A stretch of 64,000 nucleotides of DNA from Clusia tigrina (lineage: Eukaryota > Arthropoda > Insecta > Diptera > Clusiidae). The notes below the pieces were generated by a model, which saw only the letters and a list, made by a program, of their open reading frames with translations, made no database searches and was not told the DNA's origin. The position numbers were made by a program, and so were the translations under genes. Positions 25,250 to 37,695 of this stretch are shown in pieces (positions within the stretch are counted from its first letter, which is position 1; the number at the start of each line of letters is the position of its first letter). The stretch is taken from assembly GCA_920105625.2 (NCBI GenBank), contig OV050033.1, positions 89,282,280-89,346,279 on the forward strand. Reading direction: 5' to 3'.

Positions 25250-26020
25250 GCTTCTAACTTTTTACTGGAGCGTCATAAAATCTTGAAATTTTGTAACAAT
25301 AAAGTACTTGAGCCTCTTGTCAATTTAAGCTATCGCTCAAAACCATGCTACCCTTGAGTCCCAATTCAAACACTGATAAAATTTCAAATGGCCCTAACTT
25401 CTATATAGTACGTCTTACGTCTATCAAAGTTTGCAACATACAAATGCTTGTAACTTTTTACTAGAGCATCATAAAACCTTGAAATTTTGTTACAATAAAG
25501 TCCTCGAGCCTCTTGTCAATTTAAGTTATTGCTCAAAGCTATGCTACCCTTGAGTCCCAAATCAAACACTGATGAAACTTCAAATGGCCCTAACTTCTAT
25601 ACGGTACGTCCTACACCTATCAAAGTGTGCAACATACAAATGCTTGTAACTTTTTACTGAAGCGTCATAAAACCTTGAAATTTTGTAACAATAAAGTACT
25701 CGAGCCTCTTGTCAATTTAAGCTATCGCTCAAAGCTATTCTACCCTTGAGTCCCAAATGAAACACTGATAAAAATTCAAATGGCCCTAACTTATATACGG
25801 TATGTCCTACACCTATCAAAGTTTGCAGCATAGAAATGCTTGCAACTTTTTACTGGAGCGTCATAAAACCTTGAAATTTTGTAACAATAATGTGCTCGAG
25901 CCTCTTATAAATTTAAGCTATCGCTCAAAGCTATGCTACCCTTGAGTCCCAAATCAAACACTGATAAAACATCAAATGGCACTAATTTCTATACGGTACG
26001 TCCAACACCTATCAAAGTTT

Positions 26021-26037
26021 GCAATATACAAAATATT
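26021..26037. repeat. 17-bp insertion, first occurrence
   Basis: The insert gcaatatacaaaatatt precedes the normal gcaacatacaaatgctt and matches it at 13 of 17 positions by eye, so it is a diverged local tandem duplication. It makes a 213-bp monomer (25838-26050). No such insertion was seen upstream of this point. Confidence 0.9.
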
Positions 26038-28389
26038 GCAACATACAAATGCTTGTAACTTTTTACTGGAGCGTCACGAAACCTTGAAATTTTGTAACAA
26101 TAAAGTACTCGAGCCTCTTGTCAATTTAAGCTATCGCTCAAAGCTATGCTACCCTGAGTCCCAAATGAAACACTGATAAAACTTCAAATGGCCCTAACTC
26201 TATACGGTACGTCCTACACCTATCAAAGTTTGCAACATAGAAATGCTTTTAACTTTTTACTGGAGTGTCATAAAACCTTGAAATTTTGTAACAATAATGT
26301 GCTCGAGCCTCTTATAAATTTAAGCTATCGCTCAAAGCTATGCTACCCTTGAGTCCCAAATCAAACACTGATAAAACTTCAAATGGCCCTAACTTCTATA
26401 TGGTACGTCCTACACCTATCAAAGTTTGCAACCTACAATGCTTGTAACTTTTTACTGGAGCGTCATAAAACCTTGAAATTTTGTAACAAGAAAGTACTCG
26501 AGCCTGTTGTCAATTTAAGCTATCCCTCAAAGCTATGCTATCCTTGAGTCCCAAATCAAACACTGATAAAACTTCAAATGGCCCTAACTTCTATACGGTA
26601 CGTCCTAAGCCTATCAAAGTTTGTAACATACAAATGCTTGTAACTTTTTACTGGAGCGTCATAAAACCTTGAAATTTTGTAAAAATAAAGTACTCGAGCC
26701 TCTTGTCAATTTAAGCTATCGCTCAAAGCTATGTTTCCCTTGAGTCTCAAATCAAACAACACTGATCAAACTTCAAATGGCCCTAACTTCTATACGGTAC
26801 GTCCTACACCTATCAAAGTTTGCAACATACAAATGCTTGTAACTTTTTACTGGAGCGTCATAAAACCTTGAAATTTTGTAACAATAAAGTACTCGAGCCT
26901 CTTGTCAATTTAAACTATCGCTCAAAGCTATGCTACCCTTGAGTCGCAAATCAAACACTGATAAAACTTCAAATGGCCCTAACTTCTATACGGTACGTCC
27001 TACACCTATCAAAGTTTGCAACATACAAATGCTTCTAACTTTTTACTGGAGCGTCATAAAATCTTGAAATTTTGTAACAATAAAGTTCTTGAGACTCTTG
27101 TCAATTTAAGCTATCGCTCAAAACCATGCTACCCTTGAGTCCCAATTCAAACACTGATAAAACTTCAAATGGCCCTAACTTCTATATAGTACGTCCTACG
27201 CCTATCAAAGTTTGCAACATACAAATGCTTGTAACTTTTTAATAGAGCATCATAAAACCTTGAAATTTTGTTACAATAAAGTACTCGAGCCTCTTGTCAA
27301 TTTAAGTTATCGCTCAAAGCTATGCTACCCTTGAGTCCCAAATCAAACACTGATGAAACTTCAAATGACCCTAACTTCTATACGGTACGTCCTACACCTA
27401 TCAAAGTTGGCAACATACAAATGCTTGTAACTTTTTAGTGAAGCGTCATAAAATCTTGAAATTTTGTAACAATAAAGTACTCGAGCCTCTTGTCAATTTA
27501 AACTATCGCTCAAAGCTATGCTACCCTTGAGTTCCAAATCAAACACTGATAAAACTTCAAATGGCCCTAACTTCTATACGGTACGTCCTACACCTATCAA
27601 AGTTTGCAACATACAAATGCTTCTAACTTTTTACTGGAGCGTCATAAAATCTTGAAATTTTGTAACAATAAAGTACTTGAGCCTCTTGTCAATTTAAGCT
27701 ATCGCTCAAAACCATGCTACCCTTGAGTCCCAATTCAAACACTGATAAAATTTCAAATGGCCCTAACTTCTATATAGTACGTCCTACGTCTATCAAAGTT
27801 TGCAACATACAAATGCTTGTAACTTTTTACTAGAGCATCATAAAACCTTGAAATTTTGTTACAATAAAGTACTCGAGCCTCTTGTCAATTTAAGTTATTG
27901 CTCAAAGCTATGCTACCCTTGAGTCCCAAATCAAACACTGATGAAACTTCAAATGGCCCTAACTTCTATACGGTACGTCCTACACCTATCAAAGTTTGCA
28001 ACATACAAATGCTTGTAACTTTTTACTGAAGCGTCATAAAACCTTGAAATTTTGTAACAATAAAGTACTCGAGCCTCTTGTCAATTTAAGCTATCGCTCA
28101 AAGCTATTCTACCCTTGAGTCCCAAATGAAACACTGATAAAAATTCAAATGGCCCTAACTTATATACGGTATGTCCTACACCTATCAAAGTTTGCAGCAT
28201 AGAAATGCTTGCAACTTTTTACTGGAGCGTCATAAAACCTTGAAATTTTGTAACAATAATGTGCTCGAGCCTCTTATAAATTTAAGCTATCGCTCAAAGC
28301 TATGCTACCCTTGAGTCCCAAATCAAACACTGATAAAACATCAAATGGCACTAATTTCTATACGGTACGTCCAACACCTATCAAAGTTT

Positions 28390-28406
28390 GCAATATACAA
28401 AATATT
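28390..28406. repeat. 17-bp insertion, second copy
   Basis: This insert is identical to the one at 26021 and lies exactly one 2369-bp HOR unit downstream, so it was copied with the HOR. Confidence 0.9.
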
Positions 28407-29791
28407 GCAACATACAAATGCTTGTAACTTTTTACTGGAGCGTCACAAAACCTTGAAATTTTGTAACAATAAAGTACTCGAGCCTCTTGTCAATTTAAGC
28501 TATCGCTCAAAGCTATGCTACCCTGAGTCCCAAATGAAACACTGATAAAACTTCAAATGGCCCTAACTCTATACGGTACGTCCTACACCTATCAAAGTTT
28601 GCAACATAGAAATGCTTTTAACTTTTTACTGGAGTGTCATAAAACCTTGAAATTTTGTAACAATAATGTGCTCGAGCCTCTTATAAATTTAAGCTATCGC
28701 TCAAAGCTATGCTACCCTTGAGTCCCAAATCAAACACTGATAAAACTTCAAATGGCCCTAACTTCTATATGGTACGTCCTACACCTATCAAAGTTTGCAA
28801 CCTACAATGCTTGTAACTTTTTACTGGAGCGTCATAAAACCTTGAAATTTTGTAACAAGAAAGTACTCGAGCCTGTTGTCAATTTAAGCTATCCCTCAAA
28901 GCTATGCTATCCTTGAGTCCCAAATCAAACACTGATAAAACTTCAAATGGCCCTAACTTCTATACGGTACGTCCTAAGCCTATCAAAGTTTGTAACATAC
29001 AAATGCTTGTAACTTTTTACTGGAGCGTCATAAAACCTTGAAATTTTGTAAAAATAAAGTACTCGAGCCTCTTGTCAATTTTAGCTATCGCTCAAGGCTA
29101 TGCTTCCCTTGAGTCTCAAATCAAACAACACTGATCAAACTTCAAATGGCCCTAACTTCTATACGGTACGTCCTACACCTATCAAAGTTTGCAACATACA
29201 AATGCTTGTAACTTTTTACTGGAGCGTCATAAAACCTTGAAATTTTGTAACAATAAAGTACTCGAGCCTCTTGTCAATTTAAACTATCGCTCAAAGCTAT
29301 GCTACCCTTGAGTCGCAAATCAAACACTGATAAAACTTCAAATGGCCCTAACTTCTATACGGTACGTCCTACACCTATCAAAGTTTGCAACATACAAATG
29401 CTTCTAACTTTTTACTGGAGCGTCATAAAATCTTGAAATTTTGTAACAATAAAGTACTTGAGACTCTTGTCAATTTAAGCTATCGCTCAAAACCATGCTA
29501 CCCTTGAGTCCCAATTCAAACACTGATAAAACTTCAAATGGCCCTAACTTCTATATAGTACGTCCTACGCCTATCAAAGTTTGCAACATACAAATGCTTG
29601 TAACTTTTTACTAGAGCATCATAAAACCTTGAAATTTTGTTACAATAAAGTACTCGAGCCTCTTGTCAATTTAAGTTATCGATCAAAGCTATGCTACCCT
29701 TGAGTCCCAAATCAAACACTGATGAAACTTCAAATGACCCTAACTTCTATACGGTACGTCCTACACCTATCAAAGTTGGCAACATACAAAT

Positions 29792-29987
29792 GCTTGTAAC
29801 TTTTTAGTGAAGCGTCATAAAATCTTGAAATTTTGTAACAATAAAGTACTTGAGACTCTTGTCAATTTAAGCTATCGCTCAAAACCATGCTACCCTTGAG
29901 TCCCAATTCAAACACTGATAAAACTTCAAATGGCCCTAACTTCTATATAGTACGTCCTACGCCTATCAAAGTTTGCAACATACAAAT
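29792..29987. repeat. Hybrid monomer ending region 4
   Basis: It begins like the monomer at 27423 (gttggcaac before it, ttttagtgaagcg, aaatcttg) but continues like the next monomer type (tacttgagactc, aaaaccatgc, cccaattc). One monomer of the HOR is therefore skipped in register. Confidence 0.75.
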
Positions 29988-30966
29988 GCTTGTAACTTTT
30001 TACTAGAGCATCATAAAACCTTGAAATTTTGTTACAATAAAGTACTCGAGCCTCTTGTCAATTTAAGTTATCGCTCAAAGCTATGCTACCCTTGAGTCCC
30101 AAATCAAACACTGATGAAACTTCAAATGGCCCTAACTTCTATACGGTACGTCCTACACCTATCAAAGTTTGCAACCTACAATGCTTGTAACTTTTTACTG
30201 GAGCGTCATAAAACCTTGAAATTTTGTAACAAGAAAGTACTCGAGCCTGTTGTCAATTTAAGCTATCGCTCAAAGCTATGCTACCCTTGAGTCCCAAATC
30301 AAACACTAATAAAACTTCAAATGGCCCTAACTTCTATACGGTACGTCCTAAGCCTTTCAAAGTTTGCAACATACCAATGCTTGTAACTTTTTACTGGAGC
30401 GTCATAAAACCTTGAAATTTTGTAACAATAAAGTACTCGAGCCTCTTGCCAATTTAAGCTATCGCTCAAAGTTATGCTACCCTTGAGTCCCAAATCAAAC
30501 ACTGATAAAACTTCAAATAGCCCTAACTTCTATACGGCACCTCCTACACCTATCAAAGTTTGCAACATACAAATGCTTTTAACTTTTTACTGGAGCGTCA
30601 TAAAACCTTGAAATTTTGTAACAATTAAGTACTCGAGCCTCTTGTCAATTTAAGCTATCGCTCAAAGCTATGCTACCCTTGAGTCCCAAATCAAACACTG
30701 ATAAAACTCCAAATGGCCCTAACTTCTATACGGTACATCCTACACCTATCAAAGTTTGCAACATACAAATGCTTGTAACTTTTTACTGGAGCGTCATAAA
30801 ACCTTGAAATTTGGTAACAATAAAATACTCGAGCTCCTTGTCAATTTAAGCTATCGCTCAAAGCTATGCTACCCTTGAGTCCCAAATCAAACACTGAGAA
30901 AACTTCAAATGGCCCTAACTTCTATACGGTACGTCCTAAGCCTATCAAAGTTTGCAACATACAAAT

Positions 30967-32589
30967 GCTTGTAACTTTTTACTGGAGCGTCATAAAACCT
31001 TGAAATTTTGTAACAATAAAATACTCGAGCCTCTTGTCAATTTAAGCTATCGCTCAAAGCTATGCTACCCTTGAGTCCCAAATCAAACACTGATAAAACT
31101 TCAAATGGCCCTAGCTTCTATACGGTACGTCCTAAGCCTATCAAAGTTTCAACATACAAATGCTTGTAACTTTTTACTGGAGCGTCATAAAACCTTGAAA
31201 TTTTGTAACAATAAAGTACTCGAGCCTCTTGTCAATTTAAGCTATCGCTCAAAGCTATGCTACCCTTCAGTCCCAAATCAAACACTGATAAAACTTCAAA
31301 TGGCTCTAACTTCTATACGGTACGTCCTACACCTATCAAAGTTTGCAACATACAAATGCTTGTAACTTTTTACTGTAGCGTCATAAAACCTTGAAAATTT
31401 GTAACAATAAAGTACTCGAGCCCCTTGTCAATTTGAGCTATCGCTCAAAGCTATGCTACTCTTGAGTCCCAAATCAAACACTGATAAAACTTCAAATGGC
31501 CCTAGCTTCTATACGGTACGTCCTAAGCCTATCAAAGTTTCAACATACAAATGCTTGTAACTTTTTACTGGAGCGTCATAAAACCTTGAAATTTTGTAAC
31601 ACTAAAGTACTCGAGCCTCTTGTCAATTTAAACTATCGCTCAAAGCTATGCTACCCTTGAGCCTATAAGTTTGCAACATACAAATGCTTGTAACTTTTTA
31701 CTGGAGCGTCATAAGACCTTGAAATTTTGTAACAATAAAGTACTCGAGCCTCTTGTCAATTTAAGCTATCGCTCAAAGCCATGCTACCCTTGAGTCCCAA
31801 ATCAAACACTGATAAATCTTTTAATGGCCCTAACTTCTATACGGAACGTCCTACACCTATCAAAGTTTGCAACATGCAAATGATTTTAACTTTTTACTGG
31901 AGCGTCATAAAACCTTGAAATTTTGTAACAATAAAATACTCGAGCCTCTTGTCAATTTAAGCTATCGCTCAAAGCTATGCTACCCTTGAGTCCCAAATCA
32001 AACACTGATCAAACTTCAAATGGTCCTCACTTCTATACGGTACATCCTACACCTATCAAAGTTTGCAACATACAAATGCTTGTAACTTTTTACTGGAGCG
32101 TCATAAAACCTTGAAATTTTGTAACAATAAAATACTCGAGCCTCTTGTCAATTTAAGCTATCGCTCAAAGCTATGCTACCCTTGAGTCCCAAATCAAACA
32201 CTGATAAAACTTCAAATGGCCCTAACTTCTATACGGTACGTCCTAAGCCTATCAAAGTTTCAACATACAAATGCTTGTAACTTTTTACTGGAGCGTCATA
32301 AAACCTTGAAATTTTGTAACAATAAAGTACTCGAGCCTCTTGTCAATTTAAGCTATCGCTCAAAGCTATGCTACCCTTCAGTCCCAAATCAAACACTGAT
32401 AAAACTTCAAATGGCTCTAACTTCTATACGGTACGTCCTACACCTATCAAAGTTTGCAACATACAAATGCTTGTAACTTTTTACTGTAGCGTCATAAAAC
32501 CTTGAAAATTTGTAACAATAAAGTACTCGAGCCCCTTGTCAATTTGAGCTATCGCTCAAAGCTATGCTACTCTTGAGTCCCAAATCAAA
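30967..32589. repeat. Block of about 510 bp repeated 1111 bp apart
   Basis: Sequence at 30967-31478 recurs at 32078-32589. Both have ataaaatac, cctaagcc with gtttcaac, cccttcagtccc, tggctctaac, actgtagcg and gaaaatttg. The two differ after actgata near 31480 / 32595. The 1111-bp shift is six monomers minus 65 bp, explained by the 63-bp deletion and two single-base deletions. Confidence 0.85.
31553..31685. repeat. 133-bp truncated monomer
   Basis: The sequence passes from cccttga directly to gcctataagtttgc, so 61 bp are missing there and ca is also lost from tatcaaag, 63 bp in all. The deletion removes the second third of the monomer, including ggccctaacttc and acggtacgtcc. I saw only this one copy of it. 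Confidence 0.92.
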
Positions 32590-34229
32590 CACTGATAAAT
32601 ATTTTAATGGCCCCAACTTCTATACGGTACATCCTACACCTATCAAAGTTTGCAACATACAAATGCTTGTAACTTTTTACTGGAGCGTCATAAAACCTTG
32701 AAATTTTGTAACACTAAAGTACTCGAGCCTCTTGTCAATTTAAACTATCGCTCAAAGCTATGCTACCCTTGAGTCGCAAATAAAACACTGATAAAACTTC
32801 AAATACCCCTACCTTCTATACGGAACGTCGTAGACCAATCAAAGTTTGCAACATACAAATGCTTGTAACTTTTTACTGGAGCGCCATAAAGCCTTGAAAT
32901 TTTGTAACAATAAAGTACTCGAGCCTCTTGTCAATTTAAGGTATCGCTCAACGCTATGCTACCCTTGATTCCCAAATCAAAGACTAATAAAATTTCAAAT
33001 GGCCCTAACTTCTATACGGTACGTCCTACACCTATCAAAGTTACCAACATACAAATGCTTGTAACTTTTTATTGGAGCGTCATAAAAGCTTGAAATTTTG
33101 TAACAATAAAGTACTCGAGCCTCTTGTCAATTTAAGCTATCGCTCAAAGCTATGCTACCCTTGAGTCCCAAATCAAACACTGATAAAACTTCAAATGGCC
33201 CTAACTTCTATACGGTACGTCCTAAGATTATCAAAGTTTGCAACATACAAATGCTTGTAACTTTTTACTGGAGCGTCATAAAACCTTGAAATTTTGTAAC
33301 AATAAAGTACTCCAGCCTCTTGTCAATTTAAGCTATCGCTCAAAGCCATGCAACTCTTGAGTCCCAAATCAAACACTGATAAATCTTTTAATGGCCCTAA
33401 CTTCTATACGGAACGTCCTACACCTATCAAAGTTTGCAACATACAAATGATTTTAACTTTTTACTGGAGCGTCATAAAACCTTGAAATTTTGTAACAATA
33501 AAATACTCGAGCCTGTCAATTTAAGCTATCGCTCAAAGCTATGCTACCCTTGAGTCCCAAATCAAACACTGATAAAACTTCAAATGGTGCTCACTTCTAT
33601 ACGGTACATCCTACACCTATCAAAGTTTGCAACATACAAATGCTTGTAACTTTTTACTGGAGCGTCATAAAACCTTGAAATTTTGTATCAATAAAGTACT
33701 CGAGCCTCTTGTCAATTTAAGCTATCGCTCAAAGCTATGCTACCCTTGAGTCTCAAATCAAACACTGATAAAATTTCAAATGGCCCTAACTTCTATACGG
33801 TACGTCCAACACCTATCAAAGTTTGCAACATACAAATGCTTGTAACTTTTTATTGGAGCGTCATAAAAGCTTGAAATTTTGTAACAATAATTTGCTCGAG
33901 CCTCTTATAAATTTAAGCTATCGCTCAAAGCTATGCTACCCTTGAGTCCCAAATCAAACACTGATAAAACTTGAAATGGAACTAGCTTCTATACGGTACG
34001 TCCTACACCTATCAAAGTTTCCAACATACAAATGCTTGTAACTTTTTATTGGAGCGTCATAAAAGCTTGAAATTTTGTAACAATAAAGTACTCGAGCCTC
34101 TTGTCAATTTAAGCTATCGCTCAAAGCTATGCTACCCTTGAGTCCCAAATCCAACACTGATAAAACTTCAAATGGCCCTAACTTCTATACGGTACGTCCT
34201 AAGCCTATCAAAGTTTGCAACATACAAAT

Positions 34230-34425
34230 GCTTGTAACTTTTTACTGGAGCGTCATAAAACCTTGAAATTTTGTAACAATAAAGTACTCGAGCCTCTTGT
34301 CAATTTAAGCTATCGCTCAAAGCTATGCTACCCTTGAGTCCCAAATCAAACACTGATAAAACTTCAAATGGTCCTAACTTCTATACGGCACGTCCTACAC
34401 CTATCAAAGTTTGCAAAATACAAAT
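34230..34425. repeat. Representative near-consensus 196-bp monomer
   Basis: This copy differs from the read-off consensus at only about three bases (gtcctaac for gccctaac, cggcac for cggtac, gcaaaata for gcaacata). In order it holds: taactt...actggagcgtc (positions 6-24), an A/T-rich stretch with gaaatttt (36-43), agtactcgag (54-63), the direct repeat aagctatcgct / aagctatgct (78-88 and 91-100), cccttgagtccc (102-113), ggccctaacttc (141-152), acggtacgtcc (156-166) and caaagtttgcaac (176-188). It is useful as a query or probe reference. Start phase is arbitrary. Confidence 0.85.
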
Positions 34426-35095
34426 GCTTGTAAGTTTTTACTGGAGCGTCATAAAACCTTGAAATTTTGTAACAATAAAGTACTCGAGCCCCTTGTCAAT
34501 TTGAGCTATCGCTCAAAGCTATGCTACTCTTGAGTCCCACATGAAACACTGATAAATCTTTTAATGGCCCTAACTTCTATACGGAACGTCCTACACCTAT
34601 CAAAGTTTGCAACATACAAATGCTTTTAACTTTTTACTAGAGCGTCATAAAACCTTGAAATTTTGTAACAATAAAGTACTCGAGCCTCTTGTCAATTTAA
34701 GCTATCGCTCAAAGCTATACTACCCTTGAGTCCCAAATCAAACACTGATAAAACTCCAAATGGCCCTAACTTCTATACGGTACATCCTACGCCTATCAAA
34801 GTTTGCAACATACAAATGCTTGTAACTTTTTACTGAATCGTCATAAAACCTTGAAATTTTGTATCAATAAGGTACTCGAGCCTCTTGTCAATTTAAGCTA
34901 TCGCTCAAAGCTATGCTACCCTTGAGTCTCAAATCAAACACTGATAAAACTTCAAATGGCCCTAACTTCTATACGGTACGTCCTACACCTATCAAAGTTT
35001 GCAACATACAAATGCTTGTAACTTTTTATTGGAGCGTCATAAAAGCTTGAAATTTTGTAACAATAAAGTACTCGAGCCTCTTGTCAATTAAAGCT

Positions 35096-35377
35096 ATCGC
35101 TCAAAGCTATGCTACCCTTGAGTCCCAAATCAAACACTGATAAAACTTCAAATGGCCCTAATTTCTATACGGTACGTCCTAAACCTATCAAAGTTTGCAA
35201 CCTACAAATGTTTGTAACTTTTTACTGGAGCGTCATATCGCTCAAAGCTATGCTACCCTTGAGTCCCAAATCAAACACTGATAAAACTTCAAATGGCCCT
35301 AATTTCTATACGGTACGTCCTAAACCTATCAAAGTTTGCAACCTACAAATGTTTGTAACTTTTTACTGGAGCGTCAT
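35096..35377. repeat. 141-bp tandem duplication from a 55-bp deletion
   Basis: The 141-bp stretch 35096-35236 is followed at once by what reads as an identical copy at 35237-35377. Both carry the private variants ctaatttc, ctaaacc, aacctac and atgtttg. The junction joins gcgtcat to atcgctcaaag, which removes 55 bp of the monomer including the XhoI site. Because 141 is a multiple of three, a conceptual frame at 35109-35423 repeats a 47-residue peptide. The next monomer also lost about six bases (aaaacaatttg). Confidence 0.94.
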
Positions 35378-37695
35378 AAAACAATTTGTAACAATAAAGT
35401 ACTCGAGACTCTTGTCAATTTAAGCTATCGCTCAAAGCTGTGCTACCCTCGAGTCCCACATCAAACACTGATAAAACTTCAAATGGCCCTAACTTCTATA
35501 CGGCACGTCCTACACCTATCAAAGTTTGCAACATACAAATGCTTGTAACTTTTTACTGGAGCGTCATAAAACATTGAAATTTTGTAACAATAAAGTACTC
35601 GAGCCCCTTGTCAATTTGAGCTATCGCTCAAAGCTATGCTACTCTTGAGTCCCAAATTAAACACTGATAAATCTTTTAATGGCCCTAACTTCTATACGGA
35701 ACGTCCTAATCCTATCAAAGTTTGCAACATACAAATGCTTTTAACTTTTTACTATAGCGTCATAAAACCTTGAAATTTTGTAACAATAAAGTACTCGAGC
35801 CTCTTGTCAATTTAAGCTATCGCTCAAAGCTATTCTACCCTTGAGTCCCAAATCAAACAGTGATAAAACTCCAAATGGCCCTAACTTCTATACGGTACAT
35901 CCTACACCTATCAAAGTTTGCAACATACAAATGCTTGTAACTTTTTACTGGAGCGTCATAAAACCTTGAAATTTTGTAACAATAAAATACTCGAGCCTCT
36001 TGTCAATTTAAGCTATCGCTCAAAGCTATGCTACCCTTGAGTCCCAAATCAAACAGTGATAAAACTTCAAATGGCCCTAACTTCTATACGGTACGTCCTA
36101 AGCCTATCAAAGTTTGCAACATACAAATGCTTGTAACTTTTTACTGGAGCGTCATAAAACCTGGAAATTTTGTAACAATAAATTACTCGAGCCTCTTGTC
36201 AATTTAAGCTATCGTTCAAAGTTATGCTACCCTTGAGTCTCAAATCAAACACTGATAAAACTTAAAATGGCCCTAACTTCTATACGGTACGTCCTACACC
36301 TATCAAAGTTTGCAACATACAAATGCTTGTAACTTTTTACTGGAGCGTCATAAAACCTTGAAATATTGTAACAATAAAGTACTCGAGCCTCTTGTCAATT
36401 AAAACTATCGCTCAAAGCTATGCTACCCTTGAGTCGCAAATCAAACACTGATAAAACTTCAAATAGCCCTAACTTCTATACGGTACGTCCTACACCAATC
36501 AAAGATTGCAACATACAAATGCTTGTAACTTTTTACTGGAGCGCCATAAAGCCTTGAAATTTTGTAACAATAAAGTACTCGAGCCTCTTGTCAATTTAAG
36601 CTATCACTCAAAGCTATGCTAGCCTTGAGTCCCAAATCAAACACTGATAAAACTTCAAATGGCCCTAACTTCTATACGGTACGTCCTACACCTATCAAAG
36701 TTTGCAACATACAAATGCTTCTAACTTTTTACTGGAGCGTCATAAAATCTTGAAATTTTGTAACAATAAAGTACTTGAGCCTCTTGTTAATTTAAGCTAT
36801 CGCTCAAAACTATGCTACCCTTGAGTCCCAATTAAACACTGATAAAACTTCAAATGGCCCTAACTTCTATATAGTACGTCCTACACCTATCAAAGTTTGC
36901 AACATACAAATGCTTGTAACTTTTTACTAGAGCATCATAAAACCTTGAAATTTTGTTACAATAAAGTACTCGAGCCTCTTGTCAATTTAAGCTATCGCTC
37001 AAAGCTATGCTACCCTTGAGTCCCAAATCAAACACTGATGAAACTTCAAATGGCCCTAACTTCTATACGGTACGTCCTACACCTATCAAAGTTTGCAACA
37101 TACAAATGCTTGTAACTTTTTACTGAAGCGTCATAAAACCTTGAAATTTTGTAACAATAAAGTACTCGAGCCTCTTGTCAATTTAAGCCATCGCTCAAAG
37201 CTATCCTACCCTTGAGTCCCAAATGAAACACTGATAAATCTTCAAATGGCCCTAACTTCTATACGGTATGTCCTACACCTATCAAAGTTTGCAACATAGG
37301 AAGGCTTGCACCTTTTTACTGGAGCGTCATAAAACCTTGAAATTTTGTAACAATAATGTGCTCGAGCCTCTTATAAATTTAAGCTATCGCTCAAAGCTAT
37401 GCTACCCTTGAGTCCCAAATCAAACACTGATAAAACTTCAAATGGCCCAAACTTCTATATGGTACGTCCTACACCTATCAAAGTTTGCAACATACAAATG
37501 CTTGTAACTTTTTACTGGAGCGTCATAAAGCCTTGAAATTTTGTAACAAAAAAGTACTCGAGCCTGTTGTCAATTTAAGCTATCGCTCAAAGCTATGCTA
37601 CCCTTGATTCCCAAATCAAACACTGGTAAAACTTCAAATGGCCCTAACTTCTATACGGTACGTCGAAAGCCTATCAAAGTTTGCAACATACAAAT

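Larger units (their letters stand above)
25250..29987. repeat. Array region 4: 12-monomer HOR, two copies
   Basis: The 2369-bp unit is at 25250-27618 and 27619-29987. Its order includes gcttctaac with aaaatcttg and tacttgag; ctagagcatc with gttacaat; actgaagcg with cttatatacgg; gcatagaaatgcttgcaac with ataatgtg; the 17-bp insertion; a monomer with accctgagtccc; gagtgtc; cctacaatgc; gtaaaaataaag with a 3-bp gain (aaacaacactg); gagtcgc; gcttctaac; aatagagc or ctagagc. The length is 12 x 196 plus 17 and small indels. The 66-codon frames at 25976 and 28345 differ by one residue. Confidence 0.92.
29988..35540. repeat. Array region 5: mixed monomers, two large deletions
   Basis: No long regular HOR is visible. 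Short related blocks occur: about 510 bp at 30967 recurs at 32078 (shift 1111 bp), with gtttcaac one-base deletions in both. Truncated monomers of 133 bp (31553) and 141 bp (35210) are found here. A three-base loss (gcctgtcaa) is near 33512, and the cttttaatgg / ggaacgtcc type appears several times. All sequence is still satellite. Confidence 0.85.

Noticed and set aside
35109..35423. 104-codon open frame as a gene
   Set aside because: It is a 47-residue peptide repeated because the 141-bp duplication is a multiple of three. It lies wholly within satellite monomers and has no start context, domain or intron signals.
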